Shown: positions 41,750 to 52,790 of the stretch, piece after piece | Layout of the letters: each line of letters starts with the position of its first letter | Numbering within the stretch: the first letter of the stretch is position 1 | From: Eublepharis macularius | Taxonomy: Eukaryota; Chordata; Lepidosauria; Squamata; Eublepharidae | DNA: 64,000 nucleotides | Reading direction: 5' to 3' | Assembly (NCBI RefSeq): GCF_028583425.1 | Contig: NC_072801.1 | Span: forward strand, 21,472,001-21,536,000 | The notes under the pieces: model-generated | The model's input: only the letters and a program-made list of their open reading frames with translations | Told to the model about the DNA's origin: nothing | Database searches by the model: none | Program-made: the position numbers and the translations under genes

Positions 41750-43365
41750 TGATGCATAGGTCAGAAAGGAGGAGTCACTGAGGGAACATCACAAAACAGA
41801 AAAAATCTTCACCTACTAGTGGAAGACAATAACAGAAGGGGAGAGGGGAGTTTTGGTGCCACGATCAAGAAGGCCCTGTCCTGGGTTGCCACCCAACTAA
41901 TCTTCAGGCGAGGTACCTGAAGCAGGGTTTAGGAAGATGACCATAGTGGTCAAGTCAGTTCCACAGCTGAGTTACTGAAGAAGTTACCTTGTATAACCCT
42001 TCTTCTTCCACTTCACAGAAACAGAAAAAAGACCGAAAGACAATCCTCTCCTCCTCACTAGAAGAAAAGCTTCTTTTTTCATTCTGCAGCAGAAAGATTT
42101 CATAGCAAGATGCATACCTGTATAAATCCTCCTTTCAGGACCTCCCCTAACAGAAAATAACCGCCTCCTTCTGAATTTGAATGGGAAGGTGTTAAAAAAA
42201 ACCCCTAGATTCATTTATTTTTTTTACTTCATTTATACACTACCTTTCCTCCCAGTGGGGACCCAAAGCTGCTCACATCCTTCACCTCTCCTCTATTTTA
42301 TGCTCACAATACCCCTGTGAGGTAGGTTAGACTAAGAGTGTGTGACTAACTCAAGGTCACCCAATAAGCTTCCATAGCAGAGTGAGGATTAGAACCTGGG
42401 TCTTCCAAATCCTAGTCTGACAATCTGCCCATCACGATACATTGGCTCTCAATTGTATAGGGAGGGGGGGGATTGAAATTGTAAAGATACAATATATTTG
42501 TTCATTATGAAATTTTAAAGATACAGTATACTAGTTCATTGGGGTTTCTGTAGGCAGCCTCTAAAATTTCTGAGATTGTCCCTGATTGGTCAGTTTTTGT
42601 CCCCCCTCCCCATAAGAAGAAAGATTGATAAGTCTGGTCAATAAAGTCTTATGGATGTAATCATTTATCAGGGACTCACAGGGAGCCCTAGAGAGGGCTC
42701 CCTGCCCAGTGAACTAATGAATGGACATGTCTGGTTTAAAAAGGAAGACAAGCCCTCTGTGCCTGTAGGGAGGAATTTGTTTGCTGCAGTCCTGAGTTCA
42801 GGTGCAGACTGACCCTGTCACCCGCCTTGAGTCTTAGTGAGAAAGGCGGCCTATATAAAAAAACAAATAAGAGGATAGCCTGGAGAAAATGGCAGCTTCC
42901 CAGGGCAAATTCGATGGTACACCATCGACTGTAAGTGAACTCCCTCCTCAATTCCCCTCTCCACCCTCCACAGGCGCTATTCCAAACTTTCTAGGTATTT
43001 CCCAGGCTGGAGTTTGTAAAACTGGGTGGGTAGGAACAGCAAGACTGGAGCCTAGAAGCACCTTTTCAAGTTCCCGTCGTCGTCGTGATGATGATGATGT
43101 CCTCTCCAGCAGAAACTTGTATCAATTTAGCAAGGCCAATCATGTGACCTCTGCTTATTGTTGACTGTGTTTCGGATAATTCGAATAAATCGAATGATGA
43201 TGATAATAGCAGCACCACACATGGGAGTGAAGGGAGCAACTTTGGAGCCCGCATGCAAGAAGAGGACTTCAAGCCTCTTTTAAAAAGGGCGCAGAGTTCG
43301 CCAGGTCTCTTTTGGAGGGGGTGGAACTTTTCCAGTGGCATTTCAGCCTACCCCTCCGAAGTCGC
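41750..43365. other. Intergenic DNA upstream of BRI3
   Basis: It holds a minus-strand squamate SINE at about 42,200-42,460 (ACCCCTGTGAGGTAGGTTAG, CTCAAGGTCACCCAATAAGC) and otherwise AT-rich DNA with eroded repeats. No exon was recognised. Confidence 0.6.
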
Positions 43366-43369
43366 CAGA

Positions 43370-43763
43370 GCCTGCTCAGCGCCCCCCCCCCCCGCGCCCC
43401 CCACTCAAAAGCGCTCGCAGAAACTTTCCGCGTGCCCCGCCCCCTTTGGGCGGGGCGGGCGAGCGCGTCTCCTTTAAGGGGCTCCCCCGCCCTCCCTGCC
43501 GTCACGTGAGCTCCAGTCTTGTGACCGGCCCGCCCGCCCGAGCACATTGCCCCGCCGCCTGCCGCTGGGCGTGTGCGCGAGTGCGGGCTGGGGGCTTGGC
43601 GGAGCGGCTCTCCCGCACCCATGCCCCGGGCGTGACGTGAAGGCGCTCGCCGACCCCGCGCGGGGCGCCTCTCCAGCCCCCGCGCTGCTCTCCGGACGCC
43701 CCAGGGAGCAACCCCGGTAGAAAAAGTTGGGTCCGGAGGAAACTTGCCTCGCCCTGCCTGAGA
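43370..43763 (+). promoter_or_regulatory. BRI3: BRI3 CpG-island promoter and 5' UTR
   Basis: A dense CpG/GC block has Sp1-type GC boxes around 43,438-43,460 (GGGCGGGGCGGGC) and a TCACGTGA palindrome at 43,502-43,509. No TATA box is visible. It runs into exon 1. The transcription start is probably between 43,510 and 43,700 but cannot be fixed from sequence. Confidence 0.75.
43501..43509 (+). promoter_or_regulatory. CLEAR-type E-box (GTCACGTGA)
   Basis: GTCACGTGA contains the TCACGTGA core of the CLEAR element bound by TFEB, TFE3, MITF and also USF. It lies inside the CpG island about 260 bp before the BRI3 ATG, a usual place for working CLEAR sites. Binding is inferred, not shown. Confidence 0.55.
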
Positions 43764-43926
43764 ATGGACAGCAAGCCCCTCCTGCAAGAGAGACCCCCGG
43801 CCTACAGCCCGGCCGCCCAGGGAGGCGGCTACGAGTATGGGCAGGGCGGCTACGGAGCCATCCCTGCTTCCCAGCCGGGATTCCAGGCGCCTCCGCCCTA
43901 CTCGTATCCCCCCGGCTCTGCTGCAG
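43764..43926 (+). CDS. BRI3: BRI3 exon 1, residues 1-54, cytosolic N-terminus
   Basis: BRI3 is a small single-span protein of lysosomes and endosomes. The ATG at 43,764 has A at -3 and G at +4, a good context. The start [14 protein letters not shown] is nearly identical to the mammalian protein. It carries a di-leucine (residues 6-7), a PPAY motif (11-14) of the type that binds NEDD4-family WW domains, and a YGAI tyrosine sorting motif (30-33). The rest is Gly/Pro/Tyr-rich. The exon ends one base into Ala55 at GCAG/GTAAGC. Confidence 0.96.
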
Positions 43927-44734
43927 GTAAGCCTCGGGAGAGAGGAGCGTGTGGTCGCCGGGAACCCAGTGCACGATCTTATTACTGTATGCTTGCCTTG
44001 CTCCAAAGATCTCAGGGTAGCTCGCCTCGCCGGCTCTCTGTTTCTCCCTCGCAACAACCCTGCGAGGTAGGTTAAGTTGGAAGCGTCCAGGACATCCCGG
44101 TCGCCTTTAAGTGGGAACCTTCTTCGTGTTGGCCCCTAGATGTTGGAACTGCTAAGAATTAGCCTTATTCCCCATACATTAGGCCAGTTAGACCCCAATT
44201 CAAATATTGTGCTTTTGTTCTGCTCTCTCTTCAAAGAGGTTAGGGCCTTCCCTTTTATTTTCACAAGAGCCCTGTGAGGTAGGTTAGGCTGTGAGAGTGA
44301 CCCCCCCCCTTTTGAACTTAATGGCCCAGCATGGGAATTTGAACCTTCTCCAGTCATAGTCTAATATGCACTCCACTGGCTCTTCTCTAGTTTTTTGTTT
44401 CTTGGTCCCTGTAGGATCACAGTTGGTGCTCTGATGGGCCTTTCAGCATGTACAGAGTGCCATGCCAAGCAGTGGGGTCCTAATGCATTTTCAGGGATGA
44501 AAATGGACCAGGAGGAGCCAAAAGTGGGTTGGCTGGTGCACTCTTAGGCAGGCTTGACCCTCCCCTCTCCTAATGCTTTTTCAGTGAAATCCTAAACTGA
44601 GTTACTCAGTGTAAACCCATTGTTTGGATTTCACTGTTTCTCTTGGCAATGTGTATGATTTTGTATGAGGAGAGGGGAGGTTGTGTGTGTATTAAGTCTG
44701 GAGAGGTAAGTGCATTACTTTAGGGTAGCAAAGC

Positions 44735-44960
44735 AAAACGGAAGTCCAGCCACGCCTTAAAGACTGGACAGCCTTTATTCCAGCATAAGCTTTCGTGAGG
44801 CAGGGCTGACTTCTTCAAATACAATTGGAAGAAAAAAACTTGTTTACCTCATTTCTGTTCTTGCCATTATATCTGAAGAAGTGAGCGCCTCCTCATACTG
44901 GAATGTCGAGCCTTTAAGGTGCCACGGGACTTCTGTTTTGTTTTATGCGCACATCAATGA
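44735..44960. repeat. Interspersed repeat (AAGCTTTCG type), two facing pieces
   Basis: GCCTTAAAGACTGGACAGCC and TTCCAGCATAAGCTTTCGTG followed by GCCTTTAAGGTGCCACGGGA in the opposite sense. The same word set occurs at 28,425 and 45,776. Non-coding, class uncertain. Confidence 0.6.
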
Positions 44961-45639
44961 ATGAAGGATCTAAAATCTTCCCCAGTAAGCACTTCTGTGC
45001 GCTTCCCCTGCCTTTTGGATGGAGGGGAAGTGAAAGCAAGGCCTTTCTCTTTCAACTGGGAGCACTTCTGTTTCTCTAGACTGGCCTGTGAGAGAGAGGA
45101 GGGAAAAGGAAGGCTAGTCCCGTCTGCTTATTTAGGGATGATAACCAGTGTTCCTGCAGACTGTCTCTCATGGGAATGGCATGGGGGGAGCCTTTTGACC
45201 AACTCAGAAGTAGTTTGCATGCAGTAAATTCCCTTTGTCAGCCTAGAGATTTCCTAAGCATTACAACTTCTGGTGTAGCTCCATCAGCAGCCCCTTGATT
45301 TTTCCCATCCTGGCAGGCGGCTCAGGCATTCGAAAGAGTCCTCCCCAGCCATTTAACAGCAGCGTGGAAAGTCTGGGTATTTTTCCTTTCTTTTTGCTGA
45401 ACTCAATTGGCACTGCCTGGTTTGCTCTAACTGGGTTTGGGGTGACTGACTGTCTAAATTGTTCACTTGCTTTAAAGGGGATGGTGGAGATGGTTACATT
45501 CATTTATACTCCACCTTTCTCACCTGGATTCAAGGCAGATAAAAACCTCTCAGACAGATGGTGAAGAATCCTAGGACTACATACATGGGCACATTCTCTT
45601 GTGCTTTTTAAAGACTGGCCTTGTTATACTGTCATTATG

Positions 45640-45960
45640 GTGGTAGAGAGTGCTGTCAAGTCATAGCTGACTTACCGCGACTCCTGCCTGGGCAAGAGAC
45701 TAACAGAGGTGGTTTGCCATTGCCTGATCTTAAAAGGTCTCCCATCCAATTAGTAACCAAGCCTGACCCTGCTTATTTGTATTTGACCAGTTCGGATCAG
45801 GCATCTGATGAAGAGAACTTGATTCTCGAAAGCTTATGCTACAATAAAATAAAATTGGTTAGTCTTAAAGGTGCTACTGGACTCTTTTTGATTTTGACCC
45901 TGCTTAGTTTCTGAGATCTGATGAGATTGGGCTTGCTTGGGCTCTCCAGGTCAGCATAGA
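45640..45960 (-). repeat. 5S-derived SINE (minus) with a nested insert
   Basis: GGTGGTTTGCCATTGCCTGA, then the 5S-like head TCTCCCATCCAATTAGTAAC and TGCTTAGTTTCTGAGATCTG. The SINE is interrupted at 45,776-45,895 by a 120-bp copy of the AAGCTTATGCT repeat, flanked by an exact 11-bp duplication GACCCTGCTTA. Confidence 0.8.
45776..45895 (+). mobile_element. Nested short repeat with 11-bp TSD
   Basis: GCATCTGATGAAGAGAACTT, CTCGAAAGCTTATGCTACAA and GTTAGTCTTAAAGGTGCTAC sit between GACCCTGCTTA at 45,765-45,775 and 45,896-45,906. The duplication length suggests target-primed reverse transcription rather than cut-and-paste. Confidence 0.75.
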
Positions 45961-47324
45961 ACCTTATTATCTTGCCTCTTTTTTTTCAAAATCACACAGT
46001 GTAAACATCAGTGTCTGGACGATAGATTTTGACCTTCCATTTTCCCAACCAACGTGGAAAGCCACAGCTATGCTTGCTTGTAGCATGGCTCCCTTGTGGA
46101 CCTTGCTGTTTTTTCTTAATAAACTGGGAACAAAGGATGTTTCCCCTGATCCTTGGGAACTTTTTTGGTGTGTTGGAAGGAAATGAGATGCCCACAGCAA
46201 CTGATAATGTCCTTATTTTGCATAATAAAATGTTGACCATTGTGAAAAGGCTCAGAATCAAGTGGCTGCACCTGCTGGATGGCGGCCTGAAAGGGCTCAG
46301 ATGGATCCAAGTTGTTTTTGCCCCAACGTGACATTTCCTAAGTAGGCTTCTTCACTTGGAACAAGTGACCCTTGTTTGGGTTTGCAACTCCTGGTTTACT
46401 TTTGCAGTTACAGTTGCGTTAAAGTGCACTCTCTGATGTTAATAATTAGCCCTGTGCCTTCATAGGTCCTCAGCCTGGGGCGGAATTGAAGTCGGAGGAA
46501 CAGTTTATTGTTTCGTGTATTTGGTAGCAGCTTTACTGTGAAGACTTTGTCTTGATCAGGGCAGATTAATGACTAATTCCCCGGTGTTAAATGTTAATAA
46601 TGTTGCTTTGGCGAAAATGAAATCAGAAAGCAATAATGCTACAATTCTCTTAAAACTGAGTTCAGTTCTGTCGGTTGCATTGATTAAAAACCTTTCCATA
46701 GAAAAGGGGGAAAAAAGAGGAAACATGAATCCTCACAAAAGCATATGTATGTTTTGCAACAATTTATGAATATCTGCTTAAAATGTGTTCTGCTTTTTTA
46801 AAAACCCCAAGTTGGTTCACATCAGTAAAAATAAATGGATTAACAGATTGTTTTTTTGTAATCTCTGCAATGGGCCTGTGAGGCCTGGCAGTGGTTTCTC
46901 CATATTGCGGGGACCGGAGGGGGGAGGGGCATGGTTGGAAAAGAGCATCTTGCATAAGGCCTTCTAGTTCATAATGGGACTGACCTGTGGACCGCAGCAG
47001 CTGTTTTCCGGCTGCTAAACTGCACCTTCCATCTTACAATGAAACCCTGATGACCAGCAACAACCACTCTTGCTTGTGGAAAGTTCCACACTCCTCATTT
47101 ATATACTGGATTGTGACCTTTGTCTCTAAGTGATCTTACTTGGAATCATTGCAAATGAAGCCCCTGAATTTCACAACGGCCTCTCTTGTGCTAGAGTGAT
47201 AGGGATTGCATCATGTAGCAGGAATAAAAAGAAGTTTGGTCTTCTGCTCTTTGGGTAGGAGTGTAAATGCTTTGTCCCTTCTGGTCCAATTCTGTATTGA
47301 TACAGGAAAACCTTGAGATTTGGC

Positions 47325-47530
47325 AGTCGGTTTGCCAACTCTGGATTGGGAAATTTCTGGCATTTTGGGGGGCGAGGCCTGGGGGAAGGGAGGGACTTCA
47401 GTAGTGTATAATAGCAGATAGTCCACCCTCCAAAGCTGCCGTTTCCTTCAGGGGAACTGATCTGTGTAGTCTGGAGATTGGTTATAATTCTGGAAGATCT
47501 TCAGGCTCTGCTGGGAGGTTGTCACAATAT
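47325..47530. mobile_element. hAT-like palindromic element (GGGTTGCCAAC family)
   Basis: GGTTTGCCAACTCTGGATTG, TCCACCCTCCAAAGCTGCCG and CAGGGGAACTGATCTGTGTA match the family body. The ends are worn. Confidence 0.65.
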
Positions 47531-48335
47531 TCTGGATGTCTGAAGGTATATGCTTGATTGATCCTGAGCGCTGACCAGGTGGGTAAGTACTCGCCATTGC
47601 TTTTATGGACAGAGTATCTGTTCTGCAGTCTTCCTGCATATTCCAACAGAAGACTGGTAAGAGATCTAGCTGTTTTCTTGGGTAGATTCCTGTTACTGGT
47701 TGTCTAGAATCGGTGTTTCAGGGAGTTTCAGTGACTTCTTGCTGCGGCAACCCCCTGGAATATTGATTCTAGACACAACCTTATTTAAATTGATGTCCTC
47801 CTTTCAGCTTCGAGTGGCATTTTAGTTTTGCAGGGGGCTTGTGCAGCTAGGTTGAGAGAGGTGTCCTTGGGGACTTCGCAGCTGAGCTAAGATTTGAACC
47901 TAGTTTCTCCGCATCCAAGCTCTCTCCTCTTTACCATATTGCCTCTTGGGATCCTTCCACTCATGCAATCCGCCCTGCAGCTGCTACGCCACAGGAAGCT
48001 GCTGGCCAAGCAAATGGCTCCTAATTATTTGAAGCCAGCCTTACGATTCAGTGGAATGTGAAAGCACCTCTTCTGAATCTGGTCAACTCTGACTCAGCGG
48101 TGGTTCTTCATAGGCGTCCTCTCTAGCTGGGACCAGATCTGGGACCAGATCTTCCACAGCTGGGGCCAGATCTTCCACAGTCCCCTTTTCATGGAGGACG
48201 CAGGGGCATCAAGCTGGGGAGAAGTCTCACCCCTCCTTAAAGTCACCTCTTGCCCGCTTTAAGCTCCTGGCCATCCTCGCAACCATAATATCACAAGAGA
48301 CGGTCTTCTTGACCAGGAGTTCTTGAGCTCTACAG

Positions 48336-48791
48336 TAGAGATGGGCACGGACCAAAAACCCCCCGAACCATGTGATTCGTGGTTCGTAGCATTCCACGGA
48401 ACCTTGAACTACGAACTTCCGAACTTTTCTCAGTTCATGGTTCGTTGTTCCGTGGCCTTTCAACCACCCTGCACAGGCAGCAGGAGAAACCGGCTGTCAG
48501 TTTCACAGACCCCGCTCTGGAGCCGGCGCAGGGTCTGTAAAACTGTCAGTTTTACAGACTCCGCACTCGTGCCAGAGCGGCAGGAAAAGGGGCTGTCAGT
48601 TTCACAGACCCTGCACTGGGTTCAGGTGATGGGCTGAAACCGGTGCGGGGTCTGTGAAACTCTGAACCCACGGAATGGCTGGAAAAATTGTTTCGGAAAA
48701 GCACGTTCCCATGGAACGTGTGTTTCGGTGCAAACAAACCGGCCATTCCATACGGAATTTTGTTCCATAGTTCGTTTCGTGCCCATCTCTA
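48336..48791. mobile_element. hAT element (TAGAGATGGGCAC ends), perfect 8-bp TSD
   Basis: 456 bp from TAGAGATGGGCACGG to CGTGCCCATCTCTA, with CTCTACAG duplicated at 48,328-48,335 and 48,792-48,799. Non-autonomous. The interior has repeated CTGTCAGTTT(C/T)ACAGAC and CGGAACGTGC-type words in both orientations. Confidence 0.9.
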
Positions 48792-49274
48792 CTCTACAGA
48801 CAGGCTTCCACCTATTAAATGGAAAATGTTGTGGAATGCCTTGGGTGGAACGTAACATTGCTCCTGGTAGAGTGGAACGCACTCTGGCCCCATTCTGTCT
48901 TCATTTTATTACCTTGCAATGAGTTCGCTGCGATATATGCAGGAAACATCCACCCGGTTAGATGGAGGTGTGGAGTCCCCTGTTCAACTCTTTCCTTGAC
49001 TTATGCATTCGCTAGGTGGCATGAGGCAAGTGTTTGAATACCACATGCTTTTAACTGGGGCGGGGGGAGAAAGGCTCTTGTTAGAACATTCGGTGTATTT
49101 GTCAGGGCTAAACTGAGGGCTGTTGGTCCAACAGAGCAGGATGAGAAATGGTTAGCAAGGAAGGTCCTGTATTATTTCTCTTCCAACAGTTTCTGATTAG
49201 TTTTTGACCACGAGTGCTGGCGCTCTACTGGAAGAAAGCCTCATAGCTGTTGCTGCCCTGCAGCAGATGTGGTT

Positions 49275-49610
49275 GATACGTATGTATGTGCCATCAAGTT
49301 GAAACTGACCTATGGTGACCCCAGTAAGGGGCTTTCAAGGCAAGTGGGAAGCAAAGAGGGTTTGCCGTTGTCCTCCTCTGCCGAGCATCCCCATTCTTTC
49401 CTGGTGAAGAGAGCCTGATTCTCAAAAGCTTATGACCTGGAAATCTTGTTCGTCTTTAAGGTGTGACTGAACTTGAACCTGGCTCTTCTACCACAGACTA
49501 ATACAGCTTCCCGTCTTCCCGGGTGATCTCCTGTCCAAATTCTGGCCAAGACTGACCCTGCTTAGCCTCTGAGGTCTGGCAAGATTGGGCTGTACTATGC
49601 CACGTCCCCT
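49275..49610 (-). repeat. 5S-derived SINE (minus) with an insert
   Basis: TGCCATCAAGTTGAAACTGA, GGGTTTGCCGTTGTCCTCCT and the head words CTGACCCTGCTTAGCCTCTG. A diverged AAAAGCTTATG-type repeat lies inside (about 49,405-49,520), the same nesting as at 45.7 kb. Confidence 0.7.
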
Positions 49611-50268
49611 CTAGGGCTGCTTATGTAACTAGTCTTCAAAAGAGATTCTTCCAGGAGTCAAAAGAAGAGCAATTCTTTTAGCTTCCTTAAGAAGAACACC
49701 CTGATTTGTCGGGGTGGGGTGGGGTGGGGAATGCAAAGCTGCTTTCTCTTCCATGATGAAAGCAAAATCCAAAACTCTGGGCAGTTGTCCAACTCCCCTC
49801 TTTCCTTGTACGTTAGGACTTAATGCCCATTAGATGAGGAGCAACCTGTGGGAGCAGCTATCCTAGTACTGTATGTAGCTTTCACACAGCTGCTCTTGGG
49901 GCTCTGGCACAGTGGCCTTAAGCAGAAGCTCAAGTGGGCAGCTGGGTAGGCAAGCCACCCTAGGGTAGTGCTGAAAACGCACCTTGTTTCTTTCGTAGAA
50001 GGGTATGTTGACACTGGGTTCCTGGTTGCTGTTCCCCTTCAGAGGTCGAGAGTCAGCTCTCTGTGGTTGGGATAGGGGTGTTTCTGTTTGGCTGTCTCCA
50101 GCTTTAAGTAGTCAGCATATCGGGCTGCTTGGCAGCTGTACCATTTGCAAGGTAGACAAAGGTAATAAGCATAGCTCCACTCGCTCTTGTTAATGTAGTT
50201 GAATGAAGAGGTCGTTTTTTAAAGTCACTCCACACACACACTTTGTTGTATTTCTGCTTGTTTTCCAG

Positions 50269-50386
50269 CATACGCTGTTCCTTCAGGACCACCTCCACAT
50301 AACTACCCCAACACCACGTACACAATAATCCAGCAACCTCCTCCCACTACCTCGGTTGTAGTTGTTGGTGGCTGCCCTGCTTGCAG
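50269..50386 (+). CDS. BRI3: BRI3 exon 2, residues 55-94, Pro-rich to first CxxC
   Basis: The acceptor TTTTCCAG precedes CA, completing Ala55. The exon encodes YAVPSGPPPHNYPNTTYTII, then a proline run and VVVVGGCPAC, the first CxxC (Cys90, Cys93). It ends AG of a split Arg codon at GCAG/GTAAGG. At 137 residues the protein is about 12 longer than the human one, because of this Pro-rich part. Confidence 0.95.
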
Positions 50387-50479
50387 GTAAGGTCACTGTC
50401 CTCTCCCGGTACTTAGTTCTTTCTCTTTCTTTTAAAAATCTTAATGCTCAGACAAACTTAAGATAAGTCTCGGTCTAGT

Positions 50480-51420
50480 TGGAGGGAGGTGTCCAGTAGA
50501 GTGATACGGGACTCGATTCTGGTCCCAGCGCTTGCCAAAATGATCTGGATGAGGGTGTGAAGGGATTACAATATGTCACCAAACTGGGAAGAGTAGCAAA
50601 CACCCTTGAAGATAGGGATAGAATTTAGCAAGATCTGAACACACTGGGAAAGTGGGCAGATTTGAATAAGAAGCGTTTTAACATGGATAAGCACTGGGTT
50701 CTCCACCTGGGTAACAAAAACGTAAAGCGTGCATACTGGATGAGGGATGCACTTCTGGGTAACAGTGTATGTGAACAAGTTCTTGGGATACAGGTGGATA
50801 GGAAACTAAATATGAGCAGTCAGTGTGATGCAGCAGCAAAAAAGGCGAATACAATCTTGGTGTGTATCAACAAAGGCATAACATCCAAATCACAAGATAT
50901 TATCCCACTATATACCGCTTTGGTCAGGACTGGCTTAGAGAATTGTGTGAGTTCTGGAGGCCTCATTTCAAAACGGATCTGGACAAATTGGAATGGGTGG
51001 AGCAGAGATCAACCAGGATGATCAGGGGCCTGGAGACCAAGCTCTACAAGGAAAGACCAAGGGACTTGGGAATGTTCAGTCCAGAGAAGTGGAGGTTGAG
51101 GGGAGATATGATTGCTGTCTTTTAAGTATTTAAAAGTTTGTCACTTAGGTGAAGGAAGGTAGCTGTTTCTGTTGGCACCAGAGGATTGGACTCAAAACTA
51201 TGCGGTTAAACTCAGGACAGAAGATACTGGCAGGATGTTAGGGAAAACTTTGCGTTAAAAGAGTAATTCAGCAATAGAATTGACTGCTTAGGGATGTGGT
51301 GGTTCCCCCTCATTGGCAATCTTCAAGGGGTGGCTGGGCAAATACTTGTCAGGGATGCTTTAGGCATTGGGCAGCGGGTTGGACTAGATGGTCTGTAACT
51401 CTTAAGATTTGTTGGCCCCT
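50480..51420 (+). mobile_element. CR1 LINE 3' fragment
   Basis: The translated frame gives SQCDAAAKKANTILVCINKG, RTGLENCVSSGGL and EKWRLRGDMIAVF, the classic end of CR1 ORF2. The 3' UTR follows (TGGACTAGATGGTCTGTAAC). Several stops; not active. Confidence 0.88.
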
Positions 51421-51424
51421 ATAT

Positions 51425-51600
51425 AATTGGGCAATTGATAAGTGTATGTTGATGCTTATTGGAAACAAAAAAATTCATAACTTTAAATATAGGCTGATGG
51501 GATCTGAACTGGCTCAGATGGGGCTTGAAAGAGATCTTGGGGTAGTAATGGAAAAATCAATTAGAAGGTTGACACAGTATGTGGCAGTATTGTAAAAAGC
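51425..51600 (+). mobile_element. Second CR1 LINE fragment
   Basis: It encodes MGSELAQMGLERDLGVVMEK, the ORF2 stretch that precedes the region seen at 50,480. It is therefore a separate truncated copy, not a continuation. Confidence 0.7.
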
Positions 51601-51889
51601 CCATCAACTTCACTGAGTGCCCCCAATTTACGGGATGGAGGAAAAGCTCCGTCTCCACTTTCTCCACCCCATGCATAATTATATAAGCCTCTCATGTTTC
51701 TCCTTAGCCTTTTTTTTTTGCATCATTTGTAGTCCACGTTTCTTTTGGAGACTCAAGGCAAGTTACCAAAAAAAAAACCCACCACTTGAATTCAGACTGC
51801 ATAAAATATCTGACAAACAATGCAGTGGGATTAGGATTGCAGAACTGGAAAACAATGCAAACGAATAGAAAGGCAAGTCTAATACAAGT

Positions 51890-52790
51890 GTTGTCGGTTA
51901 GGAGTCTGGGGGTGATCCTTGAAAATGGAGGTTCAGGTCGCAGCGGTTGCCATGTCCTCGTTTTTCCACCTGACGGACCAGGCAGCTTGTCCCGTACCTC
52001 TAGTCAGCGACTTAACTACAGTGATCCAGGCAACGGTCATCTCTAGGCTGGACTATTGTAACTCGCTCTACGCGGGGCTTCCCTTGAGCCTGACCCGGAA
52101 ACTGCAGCTGGTTCAAAATGCAGCAGTGCGTGTTATTGTAGGAGCGCCAACTGGAGCTCATATAACACCTATATTGCGCTAGCTGCATTGGCTGCCAGTG
52201 GAGTACCGGATCAGGTTCAAGGTTTTGGTATTAACCTATAAAGCCCTATGCGGACTGGGACCAGCGTATCTGTGAGACTGCCTCTCCCCACATGTGCCCC
52301 AGAGGACGCTCTGTTCGGGAAACACCTATTGGTGGTCCCTGTCCTCAAGGAGGCCCGCCTGGCCTCAACCAGAGCCAGGGCTTTCTCGGTCCTGGCCCCA
52401 GCCTGGTGGAACTCTCTGTCCACTGAGACCGGGGCCCGGCAGGATGTGTTATCATTTTGCCGGACCTGTAAGACAGAGATGTTCCGCCAGGCATATGGCT
52501 GAGGTCAGGCCTGGCCTCCACCAGCTGAAAAATGGAGAAGTATAAAATCTGAATCCCTCCCTACTAAGGTTGTCCACCACCTTACTGTGTCAAGTTGTTT
52601 CTGCTGCTATTGATTGCTGCCATCTGAATGTCTATTTTATATGCGAGTATATTATCTTTTTTAACAATCTATGTACGGTTTTAACTGTATAAATTAATTT
52701 TTAATGTGTTTCAGTATGTTGCAATTGGCCCTGAGCCTTTCGTGGGGAGGGTGGAATAGAAATCCAAAGAAAATAAATAAATACAAAGTC
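51890..52790 (+). mobile_element. L2-type LINE, ORF2 C-terminus and 3' end
   Basis: Frames give VISRLDYCNSLYAGLPLSLT, RKLQLVQNAAVRVIVGAP and (after one stop) LHWLPVEYRIRFKV-type sequence, the conserved end of L2/CR1-group reverse transcriptase. It then runs to GGGAGGGTGGAATAGAAAT and an AAATAAATA tail. The best-preserved LINE in the window, but 5'-truncated with in-frame stops. Confidence 0.9.

Larger units (their letters stand above)
43927..50268 (+). other. BRI3: BRI3 intron 1
   Basis: A 6.3-kb intron. It contains SINE pieces (44,230-44,390), the AAGCTTTCG-type repeat (44,735-44,960), a nested 5S SINE (45,640-45,960), hAT elements at 47.3 and 48.3 kb and another 5S SINE (49,275-49,610). 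Other stretches (46.0-47.3, 47.6-48.3, 48.8-49.2, 49.7-50.2 kb) show no recognisable feature. Confidence 0.75.

Noticed and set aside
43269-44057. 262-codon open frame on the minus strand across the BRI3 promoter
   Set aside because: It is antisense to BRI3 exon 1 in a CpG island, where stops are rare by composition. The Arg/Gly/Ala-rich product has no domain, and the frames overlap the well-supported exon.
50662-51125. Plus-strand frames in BRI3 intron 2 as a host gene
   Set aside because: The protein strings are the C-terminal part of CR1 LINE reverse transcriptase.
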